Source: a virus
Virus record (IMG/VR): IMGVR_UViG_3300023179_000128
Coordinates: 1-56,911 of that record
DNA: 56,911 nt
Direction: 5' to 3' (one strand)
Positions 17,239 to 24,835 of this stretch are shown here, piece after piece. A program made the position numbers and the translations under genes. The first letter of the stretch is position 1. Each line of letters begins with the position of its first letter. The notes under the pieces were generated by a model. The model saw only the letters and a program-made list of their open reading frames with translations, did no database searches and was not told the origin of the DNA.

Positions 17239-18413
17239 TGAATAAAATAACATTTGTATTACCAAGTAGAAATAATTTAGAGTTTTTACAACTAGCTTAT
17301 AAATCAATACGTGACTTAGAAACTAAACATGAAGTATTAGTTTTAGATGATGCTAGTACGGACGGTACTCAAGAATGGATTAAATCACTTAATGATGAGG
17401 ATTTAATTACTTATTACAACCCAGGACCAGAACGTATTGGTATTGTAGGTATGTTTGATAAAGGTATTGAAATGGCTAGAACAGAAATTATATTTGCATT
17501 TCACGCTGATATGGTCGCGTGTAAGGATCTAGATAAAAATATTTTAAAACATCTTAAACCATGTACAGTAGTAAGTGCGACTAGGATAGAACCACCATTA
17601 CATCCAGCGGGACTAGAAAAAATAACTGTTGATTTTGGAGTTGAAGCTGATCAATTTGATTTTAGTAAGTGGTATAATGAAAGTGAATCATTAAAACAAG
17701 ATAAGACAACAGAAGGTATATTTGCTCCTTGGTGTATGTACAAATCAGATTATTTAGCTGTAGGCGGACATGATGAATTATTTGCTCCACAATCAAAAGA
17801 AGATAGTGATTTATTTAATCGTTTTGTTTTAAATGGTTATCAAATACTTCAATCATGGGATGCTTTAGTTTATCACTTTACTAGTCGTGGTAGTCGATTT
17901 AATAAACATGCTGGTGGAGCAGCTGGTAAGAATAGTGAGGAATGGCTTTACACAACAAATAAAAACGCTAGAAACTTTATTCGTAAATGGGGACATTTTG
18001 TTAAACATGATGCTTTTATGAAACCAATTATACCTCACAAGTATAATATTGGATTTGTAGTTCACACTTGTAATTTAGAAAAATTAGCTGTTTTAGAACC
18101 ATGGTGTAGTACAATTTATATTGAAGATACAGATGTATTAACATCACACTATTTAGATTTAGAACAACAACATACAACAATAAACTTAGCTGATAAAATT
18201 AAAGTAATAGGATATAGTGCTCCTGACAATGATATAGTAGTTGAGTTTGAAACTACCAAATTAAACCAAGAATCATTTAATATATTAATGCAACTACCAG
18301 AAATAATTGCTGAATCAGGTGAGATAGGAACATTTGAATTAGATATATTTAAAATTACTATTAACAATATGACTACTTATGAACATGATCTTATCCATAT
18401 TTATAACAAATAA
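17238..18413 (+). CDS. Family 2 glycosyltransferase with C-terminal extension
   Basis: The 391-aa protein has the GT-A core: FVLPSRNNLEFL, LVLDDASTDGTQEW, a FHADMV metal site and GGHDELFAPQSKEDSDLF with the catalytic Asp/Glu. Residues about 270-391 are a separate acidic domain without known motif. This is the last sugar gene of the cluster and overlaps the epimerase stop by one base. It would transfer one sugar in the cytoplasm. Function of the extension unknown. Confidence 0.87.
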   Translation: MNKITFVLPSRNNLEFLQLAYKSIRDLETKHEVLVLDDASTDGTQEWIKSLNDEDLITYYNPGPERIGIVGMFDKGIEMARTEIIFAFHADMVACKDLDKNILKHLKPCTVVSATRIEPPLHPAGLEKITVDFGVEADQFDFSKWYNESESLKQDKTTEGIFAPWCMYKSDYLAVGGHDELFAPQSKEDSDLFNRFVLNGYQILQSWDALVYHFTSRGSRFNKHAGGAAGKNSEEWLYTTNKNARNFIRKWGHFVKHDAFMKPIIPHKYNIGFVVHTCNLEKLAVLEPWCSTIYIEDTDVLTSHYLDLEQQHTTINLADKIKVIGYSAPDNDIVVEFETTKLNQESFNILMQLPEIIAESGEIGTFELDIFKITINNMTTYEHDLIHIYNK

Positions 18414-18419
18414 AATATT

Positions 18420-18737
18420 ATGGCTAAGAAAACAAGAACTATCCCTACAGTTATGTTTAATATAAATGGTGAAGGGATCATTGATATTGAAGCACTTTGC
18501 AATAATGAATCCTTTACTAGAGCAGTTTATAAAGAAACAGTAGCTGGAATTAAAGATGCTATTGATAATAAAAGAAAAATAGCTGTATTATTTGAATTAG
18601 ATAAAAGTGATTATTTTGTTGAAATAAATAAAACACAATGGAAAACAGCTTTACAATCATGTATTGATAAACTTATAGAAAGTGAAGCATATGAAGCTTG
18701 TAGTGAAATAAAAGTGCTAATGGATAAAATAAAATAA
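18420..18737 (+). CDS. Hypothetical protein (105 aa), paralogue of the 23340 gene
   Basis: The C-terminal half (INKTQWKTALQSC, then YEACSEIKVLMDKI) aligns by eye with the product of 23340-23633 (LGRDQWKQSLTTC, then FEECIEIQKILKEL), with the same spacing. The two are therefore likely paralogues of an alpha/beta protein ending in a QW-x5-C-helix unit. No catalytic signature. It follows the glycan cluster by 6 bases and precedes the next gene by no gap. Confidence 0.7.
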   Translation: MAKKTRTIPTVMFNINGEGIIDIEALCNNESFTRAVYKETVAGIKDAIDNKRKIAVLFELDKSDYFVEINKTQWKTALQSCIDKLIESEAYEACSEIKVLMDKIK

Positions 18738-19151
18738 ATGAACTCAAATAATAGTTACGATGATATAAAAAAAGCAATAGATGCTTTACTTAAAATAAAC
18801 TCAACAGTCAAGAGAAAGAAAAAAGCATATGTTGATAAACAAAAGGATTTATTTACAGGTATTATAATGGCTTTACAGGCAGTTCAAACTAGGACTATCT
18901 TGACCCAAACTGAATTAAAACTTGATTTTAGTAGTTATGATGAGATGTTTTTACAAGTGATAGATTCACTTATACTTTTACATTTCGGAAAAGAGGGTTA
19001 TGAAGTAATTAGTTTCTACTTATGGGAGAAATTTAACCCAGATGGTTCAATTAATGATTTATATGATGAGGATGAAAATATAATTCCATCTGAGACAATT
19101 GAAGACATTTGGAATATATTACTTAAAATAAAATTGAACAATGAAAAATAA
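18738..19151 (+). CDS. Hypothetical helical protein (137 aa)
   Basis: The 137-aa protein has a basic region (KRKKKAYVDKQKD) followed by long hydrophobic helices and an acidic tail. No cysteine, nucleotide or membrane motif is visible. It starts directly after the stop of the upstream gene and ends 3 bases before the HNH-like gene. Family not recognised; a small cytoplasmic phage protein, possibly a subunit of a complex with the neighbours. Confidence 0.65.
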   Translation: MNSNNSYDDIKKAIDALLKINSTVKRKKKAYVDKQKDLFTGIIMALQAVQTRTILTQTELKLDFSSYDEMFLQVIDSLILLHFGKEGYEVISFYLWEKFNPDGSINDLYDEDENIIPSETIEDIWNILLKIKLNNEK

Positions 19152-19154
19152 GTT

Positions 19155-19784
19155 ATGTTACCTAAACCATTACTCAAAAGTGATATAGAAAGAGCAATGG
19201 CGATGACTAAGTCAAATCGCTCAGCTGCTAGATATTTACATGTCAGTTATATTCATTATAAAAAATATGCTAAGAATTTCACTGATGATAGTGGAGTAAC
19301 ATTGTTTGATAAACATAAAAATCAATCAGGTAAAGGTATATCTAAGTTCTTATCTAATAAAGGTAAGGAGCCAGCATTAATGGATATAATAGAAGGTAGA
19401 GTACCTATTGATTCATACACACCTGAGAAATTAAAGAATAGATTAATACAAGAAAGTTACTTACAAGAATGTTGTTCCAAATGTCAATTTAATGAACGTA
19501 GAGTACTTGATTATAAGGTACCACTTATACTTAATTTTAAAGATGGTAATAAGAAAAATTGGACATTAGAAAATTTAGAGTTATTATGTTACAATCATTA
19601 CTTCTTATATGTTGGAAATATATTTACAACTAAACAAATACAACACTTAGAAGATTATAATCCATCAACATTTCAAGGTAAAACAGATTGGGAATTAGAT
19701 GATTACTATAAAGAACATCTACAAAACTTAGGAGTAATTGACCAGGATGAGGATCCAGGTAGCGAATTTATCTCTAAAGTCTGA
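19155..19784 (+). CDS. HNH-endonuclease-like protein with degenerate active site
   Basis: The 209-aa protein begins with a helix-turn-helix-like segment (KSNRSAARYLHVS, residues 19-31), and near residues 107-148 has the HNH zinc scaffold: C-x2-C (107, 110) and LLCYNH (145-148). The catalytic block between them reads LNFKDGNKKN, where the usual His-His-x-Asp is replaced by Leu-Asn-Phe-Lys-Asp, so the general-base His appears missing. It may bind DNA without cutting, or use another residue. Start context AAGTTATG. Confidence 0.7.
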   Translation: MLPKPLLKSDIERAMAMTKSNRSAARYLHVSYIHYKKYAKNFTDDSGVTLFDKHKNQSGKGISKFLSNKGKEPALMDIIEGRVPIDSYTPEKLKNRLIQESYLQECCSKCQFNERRVLDYKVPLILNFKDGNKKNWTLENLELLCYNHYFLYVGNIFTTKQIQHLEDYNPSTFQGKTDWELDDYYKEHLQNLGVIDQDEDPGSEFISKV

Positions 19785-19807
19785 CCGCAGCTCCCTACTT
19801 ATATTTA
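19781..19807 (+). promoter_or_regulatory. Early/middle-type promoter
   Basis: CTGACC at 19781 and TATATTTA at 19800-19807 have the 19-nt offset, followed by ATTATAAATAAA and AAAGGTTATG. It overlaps the previous stop and drives the ligase gene. Confidence 0.65.
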
Positions 19808-19829
19808 ATTATAAATAAAAATAAAGGTT

Positions 19830-20909
19830 ATGAAATTAAGCACGTTATATAAACGAACCGTGAATGGTAAGGTATCTGAGTATACTATTGAAGTCAAGAA
19901 CAATTGTTTTAGAACAATAACTGGTTATATAGATGGTATCAAAACAACATCCGAATGGACATGTTGTGAAGCTAAAAATGTAGGTAAGAAAAACTCAACC
20001 ACATCTGAAGAACAAGCCACATCTGAAGCTAAAGCAATGCATCGTAAACGTATTGAGTTAGGTTCATTTGAAAATATTAAAGACATAGACAAGCCAGTTC
20101 ATTTTAAACCAATGCTTGCTCATGACTACAATGATTATAAGGATAAAATTGCATATCCAATTTACTCACAACCAAAATTAGATGGAGTCAGATGTATAAT
20201 AAGATCAGATGGTATGTGGTCTAGAAATGGTAAACAAATCATTTCAGCACCCCATATATTTGAATCACTAAAACCACTATTTGAACATGATCCACATTTA
20301 GTATTAGATGGAGAGTTATATGCTAATGGTGATGTAGCTGATTTTAACACAATTATATCTTGTGTTCGGAAAACAAAACCAACTAAAGCGGATTTAGAAA
20401 CATCTAAGAAGATACAATATTGGATTTATGATATACCAAGTGACAATAATGTGTTTACTAAACGCTTTAAGACGTTAAATAAACTAAAATTACCTGAATG
20501 TTGTATTGTGGTACAGACAGATCAAGTTGATAATAGTAATGATATAGCGGCTTACTATTCTGATTATATGAGTAGTGGGTTTGAAGGACAAATGTTAAGA
20601 ACTGATTCATATTATGAAAATAAACGCTCTAAAGGTTTATTAAAACATAAAACATTTGAGGACGCTGAATTTGAAATATTAGGTATTGAAGAAGGTAAAG
20701 GTAAATTAGCTGGTAAAGTAGGTAAACTACAATTTGAAATTAATGGCAAACCATTTGATTCAGCTGTTAATGGTGATCATGAATATTTAGAACAATTATT
20801 CACAACAGGTAATTTAATTGGTAAGAAAGCAACTGTTAAGTATTTTGAATTAACTGAAGATGGATTGCCTCGTTTTCCTAAAGTGATAGCAATTAGAGAT
20901 TTTGAATAA
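19830..20909 (+). CDS. ATP-dependent DNA ligase
   Basis: The 359-aa protein has the nucleotidyltransferase motif I KLDGVR with adenylated Lys116, then a RNG block (SRNGK), the motif III LDGELYA, EGQML (IV) and LLKHK (V), followed by an OB-fold region. Residues 1-75 look like a small WGR-like domain. It joins nicks in DNA with ATP; T4 gp30 is 487 aa, so this is a compact ligase. It has its own promoter and lies next to a SWIM-type zinc protein. Confidence 0.93.
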   Translation: MKLSTLYKRTVNGKVSEYTIEVKNNCFRTITGYIDGIKTTSEWTCCEAKNVGKKNSTTSEEQATSEAKAMHRKRIELGSFENIKDIDKPVHFKPMLAHDYNDYKDKIAYPIYSQPKLDGVRCIIRSDGMWSRNGKQIISAPHIFESLKPLFEHDPHLVLDGELYANGDVADFNTIISCVRKTKPTKADLETSKKIQYWIYDIPSDNNVFTKRFKTLNKLKLPECCIVVQTDQVDNSNDIAAYYSDYMSSGFEGQMLRTDSYYENKRSKGLLKHKTFEDAEFEILGIEEGKGKLAGKVGKLQFEINGKPFDSAVNGDHEYLEQLFTTGNLIGKKATVKYFELTEDGLPRFPKVIAIRDFE

Positions 20910-20935
20910 TGACCTTAATTAGGTTATTATATTTA
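20909..20935 (+). promoter_or_regulatory. Early/middle-type promoter
   Basis: ATGACC at 20909 and TATATTTA at 20928-20935, offset 19 nt, followed by AATTAAATAAA and AAAGGTTATG before the 20956 gene. It overlaps the ligase stop region. Confidence 0.65.
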
Positions 20936-20955
20936 ATTAAATAAAAATAAAGGTT

Positions 20956-21387
20956 ATGCTGTGGCAAGTAGATATTGTATATGATGATGGTCGTTCAACA
21001 AGTGAATTAGTTCATTCAACAGAACCAATTACATTATTTCCTAAACGTGATGGTATTAAATCATCTATGGTTAGTAGATTTTCTTATGAAGTAGAATATC
21101 ATATAGCACCAACATTATTTAACGCTAATGGTAAACGATATATTATTCCAATGTGGCAGGAAGTTCATCCTGATACTGGATTTGAAGATCTAAAATGGAT
21201 TAGGCCAGTTATTAAAGAAAAGAAAATAACTGAAAAAATACAAGGTAGTATGGGTGAATATAAAACCACATATGATCCAAGTAAGAAAACTTATAAGTGT
21301 ACATGTATGGGATTTTGGAGAAGTAAAGGTAATTGTAAACATGTTAAAGCACTTAGAGAAAAGAATTTGGCTACTAAAGTTAAATAA
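20956..21387 (+). CDS. Small SWIM-type zinc-finger protein
   Basis: The 143-aa protein has a beta-rich N-terminal region and a C-terminal CxCxnCxH motif: Cys115, Cys117, Cys127, His129 (KCTCMGFWRSKGNCKH). This is the SWIM finger pattern, found in helicase- and recombination-associated proteins (Shu2, SWI2/SNF2 partners). It probably binds DNA or a protein partner through zinc. It lies 46 bases after the ligase, each with its own promoter. Role in repair is inferred. Confidence 0.75.
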   Translation: MLWQVDIVYDDGRSTSELVHSTEPITLFPKRDGIKSSMVSRFSYEVEYHIAPTLFNANGKRYIIPMWQEVHPDTGFEDLKWIRPVIKEKKITEKIQGSMGEYKTTYDPSKKTYKCTCMGFWRSKGNCKHVKALREKNLATKVK

Positions 21388-21401
21388 CTTAAATTTAATA
21401 T

Positions 21402-21686
21402 ATGAGTGAAATATTTTTAGGTAACGGAAGTAATCTTACAATTCAAACATCTAAGAATGTTGAATTAAGAGAAACATTAGAATTAAAGGTATGGGGTGAA
21501 GAGCATGGTTCTTACTCTTTAGATGTAAAAATTATAGCTGACTTTGACTCAATACCAGAAAAGTATCATGAGATATTTCTTAATATGATGACTTCAAAGT
21601 ATTATGGTAGAACATCATTTGGTGATAATCCATTTAGTAAGTGTGTTCCTCCTAAAATAAAAAAATGGTATCAATTTTGGAAGTAA
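21402..21686 (+). CDS. Hypothetical protein (94 aa)
   Basis: The 94-aa product is mixed alpha/beta, acidic in the middle and ends in a basic aromatic tail (KKWYQFWK). No known motif or membrane segment. It begins 14 bases after the SWIM gene, following an AT-rich stretch without a clear promoter box. Family not recognised. Confidence 0.6.
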   Translation: MSEIFLGNGSNLTIQTSKNVELRETLELKVWGEEHGSYSLDVKIIADFDSIPEKYHEIFLNMMTSKYYGRTSFGDNPFSKCVPPKIKKWYQFWK

Positions 21687-21699
21687 AATAAATATTTAT

Positions 21700-21912
21700 A
21701 TGAAATTAGAAGAAACAGTTATTAAATTATTAATTGAAACATTCGCAGATGAATGTCTTGAAGAAATTAATAAAATGAAACATCCAGAAGTGACTGATGT
21801 TTTTAATTTTGGGTTAGGCTCAGCAGACGCGGCTGTTAGAAGAGTAAAAACAAAATGGATTGAAAAATTAAAAAAACAAAACGAAGAAAATGTTAACAAT
21901 AAAATATTTTAG
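21700..21912 (+). CDS. Hypothetical helical protein (70 aa)
   Basis: A 70-aa, mostly helical product with mixed charges and a Lys/Asn-rich end. The ATG directly follows an AATATTTAT run that resembles the late motif but is too close to serve as its promoter. The 3' end overlaps the thioredoxin gene by 23 bases, suggesting coupled translation. No recognised domain. Confidence 0.65.
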   Translation: MKLEETVIKLLIETFADECLEEINKMKHPEVTDVFNFGLGSADAAVRRVKTKWIEKLKKQNEENVNNKIF

Positions 21913-22144
21913 TGCCCCATGGTGTGGTCCTTGCAAAATGTTTGGACCAACAGTAGATAAAGTATCAATGGAAACCGGAGTAATGGTTAGTAAAATTGAT
22001 GTTGATATTAGTAGAGATTTAGCTATACAACATAGTGTATCAAGTGTTCCAACATTAATATTTGAGCGTGATGGAGTAGTTGTACATAGACATACAGGAG
22101 TAATGTCATTTAATCAATTAAAAGACGCCGTTAACAGGTATTAA
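21890..22144 (+). CDS. Thioredoxin
   Basis: The 84-aa protein is a minimal thioredoxin fold: KYFSAPWCGPC at residues 5-15 with redox cysteines 12 and 15, and the cis-Pro block SSVPTLIF. It lacks the first beta-alpha unit of full-length (about 105 aa) thioredoxin, as in T4-like phage redoxins. It reduces disulfides in the cytoplasm, for example in ribonucleotide reductase. A glutaredoxin-like protein is encoded at 37783. Confidence 0.93.
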   Translation: MLTIKYFSAPWCGPCKMFGPTVDKVSMETGVMVSKIDVDISRDLAIQHSVSSVPTLIFERDGVVVHRHTGVMSFNQLKDAVNRY

Positions 22145-22148
22145 TTGG

Positions 22149-22175
22149 TTGACCCGGGTTCTCATGCTATCTTTA
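22149..22175 (+). promoter_or_regulatory. Early/middle-type promoter
   Basis: TTGACCCGGG at 22149 and TATCTTTA at 22168-22175, offset 19 nt, then ATTATAAATAAA. It lies in the gap before the 22199 gene. Confidence 0.7.
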
Positions 22176-22198
22176 ATTATAAATAAAAATTAAAAAAT

Positions 22199-22441
22199 AT
22201 GGGAAGACATGTAAATTACGCAGACGAGCAAGATCGTTGGTTGAACAAAGCGGATAAAATTAACCGCAACAACAGACAAAGAGAAATACCTTTGGAGGAC
22301 CGAGACCCAGGTACATTAAGTTTACTTGAACAGATGGAGTTAGTTAAACGACGTCATGTAATTGAGAAACAAAAAGCCGAAATCGAAGCCCAAAAAGCTA
22401 AAACCAAACAAACTTATTTTAGTCATTACAGACCTAAATAA
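22199..22441 (+). CDS. Hypothetical highly charged protein (80 aa)
   Basis: An 80-aa hydrophilic protein with many Arg/Lys/Asp/Gln and a long charged helix (EKQKAEIEAQKAK). No fold or motif recognised; DNA or RNA binding is possible from charge alone. It is a single-gene unit with its own promoter upstream and another promoter directly after its stop. Confidence 0.65.
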   Translation: MGRHVNYADEQDRWLNKADKINRNNRQREIPLEDRDPGTLSLLEQMELVKRRHVIEKQKAEIEAQKAKTKQTYFSHYRPK

Positions 22442-22443
22442 GG

Positions 22444-22470
22444 TTGACCCGGATTTGGTTACTATATTTA
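22444..22470 (+). promoter_or_regulatory. Early/middle-type promoter
   Basis: TTGACCCGGA at 22444 and TATATTTA at 22463-22470, offset 19 nt, followed by ATTATAAATAAA and AAAGGTTATG. This is one of the best matches of the family. Confidence 0.75.
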
Positions 22471-22499
22471 ATTATAAATAAAAAATAAAAATAAAGGTT

Positions 22500-23291
22500 A
22501 TGAAAAACGTATTTACAGAAATGTCAATGGAGGACATTAAAAACTCAGCTCCATCAATTTTTCAGAAAAACCAAAAATCAGGTTTGAGTGAACATTATGT
22601 TCATATTCCAACTGATATGGTTATTAAAGACATGATTCAACTAGGTTGGAAACCATGTCAAGCGGTTGAAATTAAAGCCCGTAAGAAAAATACAATGGGT
22701 TATCAACGTCACATGATTAAGTTTTTTAATCCAGACATTACTATTGAAGGTGATAATGGTGATAATGTGTTTCCACAAATCCTATTAACAAATAGTCATG
22801 ATGGTTTAAGTTCATTTAAATTTCAAATTGGTTTGTTCCGTTTAGTATGTTCAAATGGAATGGTTGTTTGTGATACCAATTATGGTGACTTTAAATTACG
22901 TCACATGGGTTACACATTTAGTGAACTACAAACAAAAATTAATGAAGCAGTTGAATCGTTCCCAGGTCTGGTAAAAAAGATTAATGAGTTTCAAAATATT
23001 GAGTTGAGTGATATTCAAATAACTGAATTTGCTGGTAAAGCAGCTATGATTCGTTTTGGTGAAAATGTAGCCGTTGATTTAGATGAATTGTTACATGTTG
23101 AGCGTAATGAAGATGCTGGTAATAACTTATGGGTTGTATTCAACCGAGTTCAAGAAAAATTGATTACTGGTGGTTGTAGCTACCGAATGGGAGCTAAGAT
23201 GCGTAAAGCTAGAGCCGTTAAGAATTTTAGCCAAGATCTAAAGATCAATGAGGCGTTATGGGAATTAGCTGAAGAGTATGTTAGCTGTTAA
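22500..23291 (+). CDS. DUF932-like protein
   Basis: The 263-aa protein resembles the DUF932 (phage/plasmid TIGR03299-like) family: an N-terminal region with H-IPT-MV--M--LGW-P, central blocks LTNSHDG-SSFKFQIGLFRLVCSNGMVV, and a helical C-terminus. Biochemical function of the family is not established. It is a strong single-gene unit between a near-consensus promoter and a GC hairpin terminator, suggesting high or timed expression. Its codon use includes more non-AT third positions than its neighbours. Confidence 0.75.
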   Translation: MKNVFTEMSMEDIKNSAPSIFQKNQKSGLSEHYVHIPTDMVIKDMIQLGWKPCQAVEIKARKKNTMGYQRHMIKFFNPDITIEGDNGDNVFPQILLTNSHDGLSSFKFQIGLFRLVCSNGMVVCDTNYGDFKLRHMGYTFSELQTKINEAVESFPGLVKKINEFQNIELSDIQITEFAGKAAMIRFGENVAVDLDELLHVERNEDAGNNLWVVFNRVQEKLITGGCSYRMGAKMRKARAVKNFSQDLKINEALWELAEEYVSC

Positions 23292-23298
23292 TTAAATT

Positions 23299-23323
23299 GG
23301 GGGGTAATATCCCCCCGTTATTT
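23299..23323 (+). terminator. Intrinsic terminator candidate
   Basis: A perfect 6-bp G6/C6 stem (23299-23304 with 23311-23316) with loop TAATAT, followed by GTTATTT. It starts 8 bases after the DUF932-like stop. Confidence 0.8.
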
Positions 23324-23339
23324 AAAATATTTATAGGAA

Positions 23340-23633
23340 ATGAACGCTATGGTATTTAAATTTGACTCTCTTAACAATGTTAAGTCGGCGGTGGAGAATA
23401 AAGATATAAATATATCCATTGAGGTATATAAGCAGATAAAAAAAGCGTTCTACAGTAAGGTAAAGCGTAATAAAGTAATAGCATTTTCTATCCAGTTGAA
23501 AGACAATATAGTTGACTTTGAACTAGGTAGGGACCAGTGGAAACAATCACTTACAACATGTATGGATGTATTTGCTGTAAATGATATGTTTGAGGAGTGT
23601 ATTGAAATACAAAAAATATTAAAAGAATTATAA
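23340..23633 (+). CDS. Hypothetical protein (97 aa), paralogue of the 18420 gene
   Basis: Its C-terminal half (DQWKQSLTTC, FEECIEIQKIL) mirrors the 18420-18737 product, so both belong to one small family. The N-terminal half is shorter and more basic. The start could be 23340 or the next Met at 23349; a weak AGGA lies 5 bases before the first. It follows the terminator of the DUF932-like gene and leads directly into the metallopeptidase gene. Confidence 0.65.
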   Translation: MNAMVFKFDSLNNVKSAVENKDINISIEVYKQIKKAFYSKVKRNKVIAFSIQLKDNIVDFELGRDQWKQSLTTCMDVFAVNDMFEECIEIQKILKEL

Positions 23634-23634
23634 T

Positions 23635-24024
23635 ATGAACAAGATAGAGATAAGTAGACAAAACGCGGTTAGAGTATTTGAATGGTGTAAAAAAACATTC
23701 GGTGTTAGTACTATAAATGGAGCTTATCCTAAATTAGTGTTTCATAGAGTAGGTAATAATGTAGCTGGATATTATGATCCATGGAAAAATGAGATACATG
23801 TATTTAAAGCTAAACACAGAACGTTTATGGGGTTCATAGGAACTATTATTCATGAGTTTACCCATTATCATCAAAGTGTAAAACGACAATATCAAAAATT
23901 AAATAAAATATATAGTTATAAAAATCATCCACTAGAACGTGAAGCTAATAAAATGGAAAGAAAATATAAGTGGATGTGTTATTATGAAGTTTTTAGCCCT
24001 AATGAGGCAATGCAAGATATTTAA
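23635..24024 (+). CDS. Zincin-type metallopeptidase (HExxH)
   Basis: The 129-aa protein has HEFTHYHQ at residues 73-80, the HExxH zinc motif, and a downstream EREANKMERKY helix whose Glu could be the third ligand. A compact SprT/ImmA-like fold is plausible. Such proteins cleave DNA-crosslinked proteins or regulators, or act in host takeover. No signal peptide, so cytoplasmic. The gene ends before a strong terminator. Confidence 0.78.
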   Translation: MNKIEISRQNAVRVFEWCKKTFGVSTINGAYPKLVFHRVGNNVAGYYDPWKNEIHVFKAKHRTFMGFIGTIIHEFTHYHQSVKRQYQKLNKIYSYKNHPLEREANKMERKYKWMCYYEVFSPNEAMQDI

Positions 24025-24052
24025 GATTTCATACTTTTAATTTTTATTTACC

Positions 24053-24080
24053 GCCCAGGTGTGTCTACACCAGGGCTTTT
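24053..24080 (+). terminator. Intrinsic terminator
   Basis: GCCC-A-GGTGT stem (24053-24062) pairs with ACACC-A-GGGC (24067-24076) with a single A/A mismatch and a GTCT loop, followed by TTTT. It closes the unit ending with the metallopeptidase. Confidence 0.85.
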
Positions 24081-24088
24081 CTTATCTA

Positions 24089-24096
24089 TATTTATA
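24089..24096 (+). promoter_or_regulatory. Late-type promoter motif TATTTATA
   Basis: CTATATTTATATAAAA surrounds TATTTATA 14 nt before the ATG at 24111, directly after a terminator, so a promoter is needed here. Confidence 0.5.
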
Positions 24097-24110
24097 TAAA
24101 ACTTTATCTA

Positions 24111-24464
24111 ATGAAAAAGAATCCATTTGAAAAATTCGCTGATAGATTACTTAATACAAAAGATAAAGGTGAAGCACTTAAAAAATATAATATTGATTTA
24201 AATGGAGTGTTAGGTGGAGGAATTGATAATGAAGAAATACAACATAATGAAAATAGAAAACTAGTTGGCTTAACTAAAACATGTTTATTAAACCAATTAC
24301 ATTTCTGGATAAATAAATCAGGTGACCATTCATCTCGTATCGCTTACATGGAACGAGATATTAAAACAGCTAGTAATATATGTGAACGTATTAATAAGAA
24401 AACATATGTGAAATCTGATATAGATACGTTAAAATCAATACTTCGTAAACATAGTTGTATTTGA
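24111..24464 (+). CDS. Hypothetical protein (117 aa)
   Basis: The 117-aa product has a charged N-terminal third, a Gly-rich loop (GVLGGGID) and a helical C-terminus. It has two separated cysteines and no known motif. It is a monocistronic unit with a late-type motif before it and an early/middle-type promoter overlapping its stop. Function unknown. Confidence 0.65.
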   Translation: MKKNPFEKFADRLLNTKDKGEALKKYNIDLNGVLGGGIDNEEIQHNENRKLVGLTKTCLLNQLHFWINKSGDHSSRIAYMERDIKTASNICERINKKTYVKSDIDTLKSILRKHSCI

Positions 24465-24491
24465 TTGACCCGGGCTCCCTTACTATCTTTA
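24465..24491 (+). promoter_or_regulatory. Early/middle-type promoter (TATCTTTA subtype)
   Basis: TTGACCCGGGCTCCC starts at 24465, TATCTTTA is at 24484-24491 (offset 19 nt), followed by TTATATAAGAA. Nearly the same sequence recurs at 31768. Confidence 0.75.
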
Positions 24492-24515
24492 TTATATAAG
24501 AAAATAAAGAAAGTC

Positions 24516-24785
24516 ATGAATAGCAAAAACATAAATAGAGCAATTAAATTACAAACCACAATTAATAACCAAATTGAAAGTAAAGGAATTGCTGATATTG
24601 AGTTGGTTGATGATTTAAACAATTTACTTGAGTCACTTAATTCTCATGAATGTGAATTATTATGTGAATGGTATAATAAACAACCTAAACATAATGAAGA
24701 AGATGAATATGTTCAGATGGAGATTGACCATTTGAGAGAACAAGAAGCTCAAGAAGCAATATTGGCTCAATGGGACATGGCTTAA
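24516..24785 (+). CDS. Hypothetical acidic protein (89 aa)
   Basis: The start is set at 24516 because codons upstream run through the promoter. The 89-aa product is helical and acidic in its second half (NEEDEYVQMEIDHLREQEAQE). It has no recognised domain. It is a single-gene unit flanked by promoters at 24465 and 24786. Confidence 0.65.
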   Translation: MNSKNINRAIKLQTTINNQIESKGIADIELVDDLNNLLESLNSHECELLCEWYNKQPKHNEEDEYVQMEIDHLREQEAQEAILAQWDMA

Positions 24786-24812
24786 TTGACCTGAACTCAA
24801 TTACTATATTTA
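24786..24812 (+). promoter_or_regulatory. Early/middle-type promoter
   Basis: TTGACCTGAA at 24786, TATATTTA at 24805-24812 (offset 19 nt), followed by ATTATAATAAAA and AAAGGTTATG. Confidence 0.7.
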
Positions 24813-24835
24813 ATTATAATAAAAAATAAAAGGTT

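Noticed and set aside
21693-21700. TATTTATA as late promoter of the 21700 gene
   Set aside because: The motif ends on the first base of the ATG, so no leader would be possible; treated as chance in AT-rich DNA.
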